From CAWHOW01 sp050013795 (GTDB taxonomy: Bacteria; Bacteroidota; Bacteroidia; Bacteroidales; CG2-30-32-10), in the NCBI GenBank assembly GCA_050013795.1, contig JBEKEO010000082.1, positions 1 through 16,546 on the forward strand: 16,546 nt of DNA, read 5' to 3'. Under the pieces are notes generated by a model. It was not told the DNA's origin. It worked only from the letters and a program-made list of their open reading frames with translations, and searched no databases. The translations under genes and the position numbers were made by a program. Every line of letters begins with the position of its first letter. The stretch's first letter is position 1. Shown here one piece after another: positions 6,898-12,377 of this stretch.

Positions 6898-8907
6898 TTA
6901 TTTTATCAGGAACCTTGCAGAGAATGTAAATATCGAACCGGGATATTTCTCATTCTTTGATATACCCGAAGGGCTTTTAACTTTAATTTTTCCATTCATT
7001 AGTTCAACGAGTTGTTTTGAAATGGCAAGTCCCAATCCGGTACCGCCATATTTACGCGACATGGAACTATCCAGTTGTGTAAACGACTGAAACATCTTGC
7101 CAAGGCTTTCTTTAGGTATGCCAATGCCGCTATCAGCTACCGAAAACCCCAGCTCTATTTCCTGTGTTCTTTGTGAAATAATACCAGCATTAACAATTAT
7201 TTCTCCTTCATGGGTAAATTTTATAGCGTTGCTTATAAGGTTGGAGAATACCTGCTGAAGACGTATTGGGTCGCCGATAAGCCCATCCGGTATTTTTTCA
7301 TCAATGTTAAAGGTAAGCGATAATTTTTTTGCTGTTGCCTGAATGGCAAATCCCTCCCTGATTGATTTCATGATCTGCCTTAAACTGAACGGCATCTTTT
7401 CGAGCATCATTTTTCCTGCTTCTATCTTTGAATAATCAAGTATATCATTGATAATTCTCAACAGCACTTGTGTTGAATCCTGTATCAGGTCTATAAGTTC
7501 TTTCTGCTCAGCATTAACATTTGTTTCGGCAAGCAGGTCAGTTATGCCAATGATACCATTCATGGGAGTACGTATCTCATGACTCATATTGGCAAGGAAT
7601 TCCGATTTCATTTTATTAGCAGCCTGTTGAGCCTTGATAGCCTTCTCTATTTCCGAAATATCAACGAATGTATTCAGAAAGAAATTTTCGTTATTAAGTG
7701 TTACAGGAACTACAGTAAGCAGAATAGTGATTTCTTCGCCCTTGTTGGTTTTAATTTGTCTCTTGTCGGAATAAACCCCTTTCCCAATATTTCGTGGAAG
7801 CCTTATCGGGATATCAAGCAATTCAAATGGGGTTTTACCGTATATTTTTTCCTGGTTAGTAAAACCCATCATCTGCAGAGCAGAATTATTAATCTTTCCT
7901 ATAATATTTTTTTTGTTTGTGACAAAAATACCTACCGGAAGGTTATCAATAATCATATCTAGCGCAACTAATGACTGTCTTATTTTTGCTTCAGAACTGG
8001 CCTGCTGCCTGATAATAACCACAAAAACAAAAATAATAATAGCAATTACCGCAATAGCCGTAATGAAAAAGACCAGCAGATCTTTATTTACTGATGAAGA
8101 AATGGATCTTTCTTCGACACTGAAAACAATACCGAACCTGTTCTTGAAAAAATTTATAGGGTAATAAACAGAAAGAAAATTAGCTTTGTTGTTCTGATAA
8201 TCTATCGAATTATGAGTTACCCCTTCAAGTCCCTTGTTGATCTCATTTACTATAAATGATTTGTCATTTATTTTATATACCGTATCTACCGATATTTCTT
8301 TTTCGGAATACTTAGCTTTTAAAACATAACCTTCGTCATTAATAAGGAATTGCCATGATTCTTTTCCAAGGTAATAATCGCTGAATTCACTCTCAATAAA
8401 GTTCGGAATAGAAAGAGAAAAAGATATATTGGCAAAGATTAATCCATTTTCATCTGTCAGCGGAACAGTATATTTGTATCGGTATCCTTCAACTATCACT
8501 CTTGGCGTTGAAACAATATTCCTTGTGCTGCTATTATTGATTCGTATTATTTTAAAGTAATTATATGAATCTTTGTTTATGATGACAAGATTTCCCCCAA
8601 TATCATAAATCCTCACTGAGGATATTATTTTATCATACTTTAAATAAATTCTTTTAATGCGTCGAATCAGCTCTGAATTCTCCTGGCTATATATCTGGTC
8701 GGCATCTTTTACATCAACCAGGTAATTTATTTCTTCAACAAATCCCTGATAATAATTTTCAATTCTGTCGCCACAAATTTTAATTTGTTTCTGAAGTTCG
8801 GATGTTTTGCTGGATACCTGCTGGCTTTGAAGATTAATATATAAATAGGTGCAGGCAGCAATGAGAAGTACTACAACAAAAATCGATAAAATTTGTATCC
8901 TTCTCAT
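6898..8907 (-). CDS. Membrane sensor histidine kinase with Cache-like sensor and PAS domain, no receiver
   Basis: A 669-residue kinase. Helix 1 spans about residues 7-27; a periplasmic domain (about 30-275) has features of a Cache/PDC sensor, for example IRIYDIGGNLVIINKD and the SWQFLINDEGYVL strand pair; helix 2 spans about 277-299. A PAS domain follows (about 312-420, DNLPVGIFVTNKKNIIGKIN). The HisKA domain carries the phosphoacceptor His443 in FLANMSHEIRTPMNGIIG. The ATPase domain has the N-box (SNLISNAIKF, Asn556 and Asn560), G1 (DSGIGIP, 592-598), F-box (MFQSFTQL) and G2 (GGTGLGLAIS, 621-630). All catalytic motifs are intact. The HisKA sequence is of the hybrid-kinase (BarA/TorS-like) type, yet the protein stops straight after the ATPase domain with no receiver, and no response regulator is present in the window. 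It starts (ATG 8907) four bases after the stop of the Cache-like lipoprotein gene. Ligand unknown. Confidence 0.92.
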   Translation of the reverse strand: MRRIQILSIFVVVLLIAACTYLYINLQSQQVSSKTSELQKQIKICGDRIENYYQGFVEEINYLVDVKDADQIYSQENSELIRRIKRIYLKYDKIISSVRIYDIGGNLVIINKDSYNYFKIIRINNSSTRNIVSTPRVIVEGYRYKYTVPLTDENGLIFANISFSLSIPNFIESEFSDYYLGKESWQFLINDEGYVLKAKYSEKEISVDTVYKINDKSFIVNEINKGLEGVTHNSIDYQNNKANFLSVYYPINFFKNRFGIVFSVEERSISSSVNKDLLVFFITAIAVIAIIIFVFVVIIRQQASSEAKIRQSLVALDMIIDNLPVGIFVTNKKNIIGKINNSALQMMGFTNQEKIYGKTPFELLDIPIRLPRNIGKGVYSDKRQIKTNKGEEITILLTVVPVTLNNENFFLNTFVDISEIEKAIKAQQAANKMKSEFLANMSHEIRTPMNGIIGITDLLAETNVNAEQKELIDLIQDSTQVLLRIINDILDYSKIEAGKMMLEKMPFSLRQIMKSIREGFAIQATAKKLSLTFNIDEKIPDGLIGDPIRLQQVFSNLISNAIKFTHEGEIIVNAGIISQRTQEIELGFSVADSGIGIPKESLGKMFQSFTQLDSSMSRKYGGTGLGLAISKQLVELMNGKIKVKSPSGISKNEKYPGSIFTFSARFLIK

Positions 8908-8911
8908 TCAG

Positions 8912-9979
8912 TTAAGTTTCTTTTATTAACCTTACTATGTACCAGCATAAACCCGCAATCTTGTATGAAACCAAATAATAATTATCTTCGTCAATGTGTA
9001 AAGTTATATAATTTTTATTATTTCTAATCAGTTCAGTAAATGCGTCCCGTACTTCTTTATTCTTACTTTTAAGAACATTATATTCGTCACTAAGATATTC
9101 ATCGTTTTTGACTATTTCCAAGTATTTATGTGTCTTTAAAGGAGGCATTTCCAGTAAACCTGTATTATTTTCATTCATTATCATCACATATCCGCAGCTA
9201 TCAATCAGCAATAAATTGGACGAATCAAGTGATAAGTATTTTTCTCTCATGGCTTCAATGGCAATATCTATGCCTACAACCCCTTCCATCTCATCATTGC
9301 AATAGACTGGCGCCACCGATGAAATCATCCATCCTCTTCCTGCCGGATCGACAAAAGGATCGCTGATTAATTTCACTCCTTTTGAAGGATTACTTTCAAA
9401 TACAGACAGGTTATAAACATTATAATTATCAATATCCTGCTTTGGCTCAAACTGGCTGAGAACATCAACATAAGGGTATAACCTTATATAGTCATGTCGC
9501 TCAATATAATATTCCTGTATGATAAGGGGGCTCATAACTTTCATAATACTTTTAAATGCCGAATCAAGAGGTTCTGTGCAGCGAACCACTTGCATTATTT
9601 CTTCATTGATTGGGTAACGCCCGCTTACATAAATAGAAGAAGCACTATCATTCTTGGGTTTTAACAGAGTGCCATTGTCGCTTCGTTCATATTTAATATC
9701 ATGGAATAACTTATTATAATGATCTTTTCTTGTATATAATAGTTGTGTGAAATTTGAAAGGTTCTGAGTATTTTTTTGAATCCAGTCAAAATCATTCTGA
9801 ATTTTTTCAGCTGTTTTCTTTAATGAAGATAGTTCTTTATTTACATCAAGTTCGTAATAATGTTTACACGAAAATAAAGTCCATGATATCAGGAAAAGTA
9901 AACTATAGATGTAATTAGATACACGCAACATTCTTAAATAAGATATACATGCAAAAAAACAATAATAAAAGCGAATCAT
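8912..9979 (-). CDS. Stand-alone Cache-like sensor lipoprotein
   Basis: A 355-residue protein with no cytoplasmic domain. The hydrophobic stretch IYSLLFLISWTLFSC ends in a lipobox-like TLFSC with Cys38, so it is probably a lipoprotein. A helical segment (about 45-90) precedes a Cache/dCache-like region: YIRLYPYVDVLSQFEP, DPFVDPAGRGWMISSVAPVY, then EGVVGIDIAIEAM, LLLIDSCGYVMIMNE and NYYLVSYKIAGLCWYIV. These match the usual Cache pattern of a GW-S-PVY strand pair followed by GVVGIDI. Such domains bind small ligands outside the cell. The start at 9979 overlaps the MCE stop codon in the sequence ATGA; an alternative ATG at 9931 would give a more normal 21-residue signal. It sits between the MCE gene and a histidine kinase with a similar outer domain, so it may be a sensing partner of that kinase; this is inference. 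It lacks kinase, chemotaxis or cyclase modules. Confidence 0.75.
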   Translation of the reverse strand: MIRFYYCFFACISYLRMLRVSNYIYSLLFLISWTLFSCKHYYELDVNKELSSLKKTAEKIQNDFDWIQKNTQNLSNFTQLLYTRKDHYNKLFHDIKYERSDNGTLLKPKNDSASSIYVSGRYPINEEIMQVVRCTEPLDSAFKSIMKVMSPLIIQEYYIERHDYIRLYPYVDVLSQFEPKQDIDNYNVYNLSVFESNPSKGVKLISDPFVDPAGRGWMISSVAPVYCNDEMEGVVGIDIAIEAMREKYLSLDSSNLLLIDSCGYVMIMNENNTGLLEMPPLKTHKYLEIVKNDEYLSDEYNVLKSKNKEVRDAFTELIRNNKNYITLHIDEDNYYLVSYKIAGLCWYIVRLIKET

Positions 9980-10977
9980 TTTTTCTGATCCTGAGGGGCT
10001 TTATATTGATTCTTTTTAGGATTTTTCCCAAAGATGGAAATATGCACATATCTCTGTGGATTTAATCGGATATCCTCAAGCAAAAGATCAAGTTCTTTTG
10101 ATGAATTATTAAGCTCATTATAAAGACTATCATTATTGATAAGCAAACCAAGCGAACCTTGTCCTTTATTAATTTTTTCTGATATGTCTGAAAAATTCTT
10201 AAGTGCATCATTTGCATTATTGATAGTTTTAACAATCTTGGCTTTTGAAATAGAATCGCTGATATTTGAGAAATTATTGATGATATTTGTTAATTTGGCG
10301 TTGTTGTTCTTAAAATTATTCGTAATTGATTCAATATTGGCAAAGATAACTGAGAGCCTGAAACGTTGGGTGGAAACCAACGTATCGAGATTATATGCAA
10401 TATGTTCAATAGAATGAATGGAATTTTTTATACTCTCAAAACTGTGTTTAAGATTATCGCGTGTTTTTTCATTAAAAATAGATTGAATAACGTCTATTGC
10501 AGAATCAAGAGATGCCATTAAACTCTCTGCTTTTCTTTTAAATGGGAGCATTTCAATACTTACCTGTTCGGTAAGAGATGGTTGAATGGAAGATTTCAAC
10601 GTATCCCCATTTTTTGCTAATATACAAGAATCACCTAATTTTATTTCAATTGCTTTGGAACCAAGAACATCTGAACTATATATACTAGCTATTGAATTGC
10701 GTGGAATTTTAATGTTGTTTTCTACTGAAAATTTTACAAGCACTCTGCCTTTAATATTGATAAAAGAGATTTCATTTACAGCTCCTACCTTAACTCCATT
10801 TATTTCTACACTATTAGCCTCAACAAGGCCATTTACCTGGTTATACATGGCGTAGAAAATTCTTCTGCCAGATAAGAAATTCTTTCCTTTCAGGAAATTA
10901 AACCCCCAATAAAAGAATACCAGGCTGGCAACAACCAAAATACCAATTTTAAATTCTTTACTTTTAATAAATTTCAC
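9976..10977 (-). CDS. MCE/MlaD family lipid-transport protein
   Basis: A 333-residue protein with one N-terminal membrane helix (about 10-28, IGILVVASLVFFYWGF) and an MCE domain at about 38-114: FYAMYNQVNGLVEANSVEINGVKVGAV, with a second strand set IKIPRNSIASIYSSDVLGSKAIEIKLGD. The rest (about 130-300) is a long amphipathic helical or coiled region ending in GQGSLGLLINNDSLYNELN and LNPQRYVHISIFGK, typical of the Bacteroidota family. MlaD-type proteins hexamerise in the periplasm and move phospholipids between membranes with an MlaE permease and MlaF ATPase; neither is in this window. Start is GTG at 10977: an in-frame stop lies four codons upstream, AGGA sits five bases before it, and a good promoter precedes it. 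It is the first gene of an operon with the Cache-like lipoprotein (ATGA overlap) and the histidine kinase, an unusual combination for this family. Confidence 0.9.
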   Translation of the reverse strand: MKFIKSKEFKIGILVVASLVFFYWGFNFLKGKNFLSGRRIFYAMYNQVNGLVEANSVEINGVKVGAVNEISFINIKGRVLVKFSVENNIKIPRNSIASIYSSDVLGSKAIEIKLGDSCILAKNGDTLKSSIQPSLTEQVSIEMLPFKRKAESLMASLDSAIDVIQSIFNEKTRDNLKHSFESIKNSIHSIEHIAYNLDTLVSTQRFRLSVIFANIESITNNFKNNNAKLTNIINNFSNISDSISKAKIVKTINNANDALKNFSDISEKINKGQGSLGLLINNDSLYNELNNSSKELDLLLEDIRLNPQRYVHISIFGKNPKKNQYKAPQDQKK

Positions 10978-10998
10978 TTGAATCCTTTAATTTTTTTA

Positions 10999-11030
10999 CA
11001 AACCTACATGAATTTTAAAAAATACACAAA
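10999..11030 (-). promoter_or_regulatory. Bacteroidota-type promoter of the MCE-sensor-kinase operon
   Basis: On the minus strand TTTG (11027-11030) is followed after 20 bases by TAGGTTTG (10999-11006), a full match to the phylum consensus TTTG-N19/20-TAnnTTTG. Transcription would begin near 10993, giving a leader of about 16 bases before the GTG at 10977. It shows that the operon is not dependent on read-through from the amidase gene, which ends 150 bases upstream of the GTG. The rest of the 10978-11127 gap is AT-rich with no clear terminator. Confidence 0.65.
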
Positions 11031-11127
11031 TGATAAATTAAAAATATAATTTTATTTTAGGGAAATTAATTCAAAATTAGCTATATGAACTGTTTTTAAT
11101 AAAATTAATATCGAAAGACCATTTCTA

Positions 11128-12294
11128 TTACTTATTTTTAATCAATTTAATCGCCTCTTGTGGAGAAATTCGTTCTCCATTCAGAAAAGCAACAAGAAAT
11201 GCATCTCTAAATCCCATGTCATGCACTTTGCTTAACAATACTAATGCTGATTCCGGTGATGATTCATTTCCGGTTACATATTTGTACAATCCCCTTTGGT
11301 AATATTGCTGAACATCTTTTATCCCTTTAAAATCCGATGAGTTTAATGGTTTCTTTTCAGAAGATGTGGCAAATTGAACTTTGAAAATTATTTCATTTTT
11401 TGATGAAACTGATTTTATGGTATCATTTCTTTTCTTTGCTGATGTGTCTATTACAGTTCTTTCATAAGGTAATATTTCATTATTTGTATTTCTAACGGTA
11501 TCCTTGTCATTAAATTTATTTCCTTCCAATTCATTTTTATATTCTTTAAATGCCTTAAAAATAGAATGCGCAATATTATCCTGTCCGCTTTCAGAAGCAA
11601 GAAAGTCTTCATCTTTAATGTTGCTCAGAAAACCGGTTTCAATCAATACTGACGGCATTGCGGTTTTCCATAGGACCAAAAACCCAGCTTGTTTAACTCC
11701 CCTATCGAGCATACCTACTTTATTTTTTATTTGTTTTTGAACCAGGGATGCAAAATTCAAGCTTTGATCCATATATGCATTCTGATATAATGAAAAAACA
11801 ATATATGCTTCCGTTGAACTTGGATTAAATCCATCATAATTGTTAGCATAGCTATCTTCCAGAAGAATAGATGAATTTTCCTTTTGAGCAACCATCAGGT
11901 TTGCCTGGGTTTTGTACAAGCCCATTACATACGTTTCCGATCCATAGCTTTCTTTTGAAGGATTTGAATTGCAGTGAATACAAATAAAAAGATCAGCCTT
12001 ATTTTCATTTGCAATCTGTGCTCTTCTGTATAACTCTACAAATTCATCAGTTTTTCTGGTATAAATAACTTTTACATCAGGGCAGTTTTTTTCAATATAT
12101 GCTCCAAGTTTCAATGATATTGCAAGGCTTATGTCTTTTTCTTTTGTTTTGCTGCCAAGACAACCAGGATCATGACCACCGTGACCTGCATCTATTACGA
12201 CTGTTTTAACCTTTGAATTCTGGGAAAAGCAAATGTTAAAAGAAGTTAAGATGAGTATGTTTGCAATAACAAAACAAGCAATAATTCGTTTCAC
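11128..12294 (-). CDS. N-acetylmuramoyl-L-alanine amidase (Amidase_3) with SPOR-like tail
   Basis: A 388-residue exported zinc amidase that cleaves the bond between MurNAc and L-Ala in peptidoglycan. Residues 1-24 are a signal peptide (IIACFVIANILILTSFNICFS). The catalytic domain (about 30-255) has the zinc site His38 in DAGHGGHDPG, Glu52 in KEKDIS and His107 in FICIHCNSN, and the catalytic Glu219 in SVLIETGFLSN; all are present. After a charged, low-complexity linker (about 256-300), residues 303-385 resemble a SPOR domain (FKVQFATSS, then YKYVTGNESSPESALVLLSKV and GFRDAFLVAFLNGERI), which would target denuded glycan strands at division sites. It has its own promoter, divergent from lptD, and is followed on the same strand by the MCE operon. 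The pairing of this amidase with MCE and LptD genes is familiar in Bacteroidota. ATG start at 12294. Confidence 0.92.
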   Translation of the reverse strand: MKRIIACFVIANILILTSFNICFSQNSKVKTVVIDAGHGGHDPGCLGSKTKEKDISLAISLKLGAYIEKNCPDVKVIYTRKTDEFVELYRRAQIANENKADLFICIHCNSNPSKESYGSETYVMGLYKTQANLMVAQKENSSILLEDSYANNYDGFNPSSTEAYIVFSLYQNAYMDQSLNFASLVQKQIKNKVGMLDRGVKQAGFLVLWKTAMPSVLIETGFLSNIKDEDFLASESGQDNIAHSIFKAFKEYKNELEGNKFNDKDTVRNTNNEILPYERTVIDTSAKKRNDTIKSVSSKNEIIFKVQFATSSEKKPLNSSDFKGIKDVQQYYQRGLYKYVTGNESSPESALVLLSKVHDMGFRDAFLVAFLNGERISPQEAIKLIKNK

Positions 12295-12317
12295 TGCATT
12301 TAAATTTATTAGCTTTG

Positions 12318-12330
12318 CTGACTTAGTCAG
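12318..12330. promoter_or_regulatory. 13-base palindrome in the amidase/lptD divergent region, possible operator
   Basis: CTGACT and AGTCAG flank a single central T, a perfect 6-base inverted repeat. It lies in the 72-base gap between two divergent envelope genes, inside the predicted amidase leader (start point near 12341) and just upstream of a possible lptD -7 element (TACATTTA, 12334-12341). Position and symmetry suggest a binding site that could affect both genes; no regulator is identified. Confidence 0.35.
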
Positions 12331-12346
12331 AGTTACATTTATTTTA

Positions 12347-12377
12347 CAAAATTAGTATTTATTCTTTTGCATTCAAA
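12347..12377 (-). promoter_or_regulatory. Bacteroidota-type promoter of the amidase gene
   Basis: On the minus strand TTTG (12374-12377) is followed after 19 bases by TAATTTTG (12347-12354), a full match to TTTG-N19-TAnnTTTG. Transcription would begin near 12341, giving a leader of about 47 bases. The promoter straddles the predicted lptD start codon, so initiation of the two divergent genes may interfere. Confidence 0.65.

Noticed and set aside
9931..9979. Internal ATG at 9931 as the definite start of the Cache-like lipoprotein
   Set aside because: It gives a more normal signal length, but the ATGA overlap with the MCE stop supports 9979; the evidence does not settle it, so the longer form was kept and the alternative noted.
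11041..11127. Possible terminator or small RNA between the amidase and MCE genes
   Set aside because: The stretch is AT-rich with T-runs but no stable G/C stem; nothing beyond the MCE promoter could be supported.
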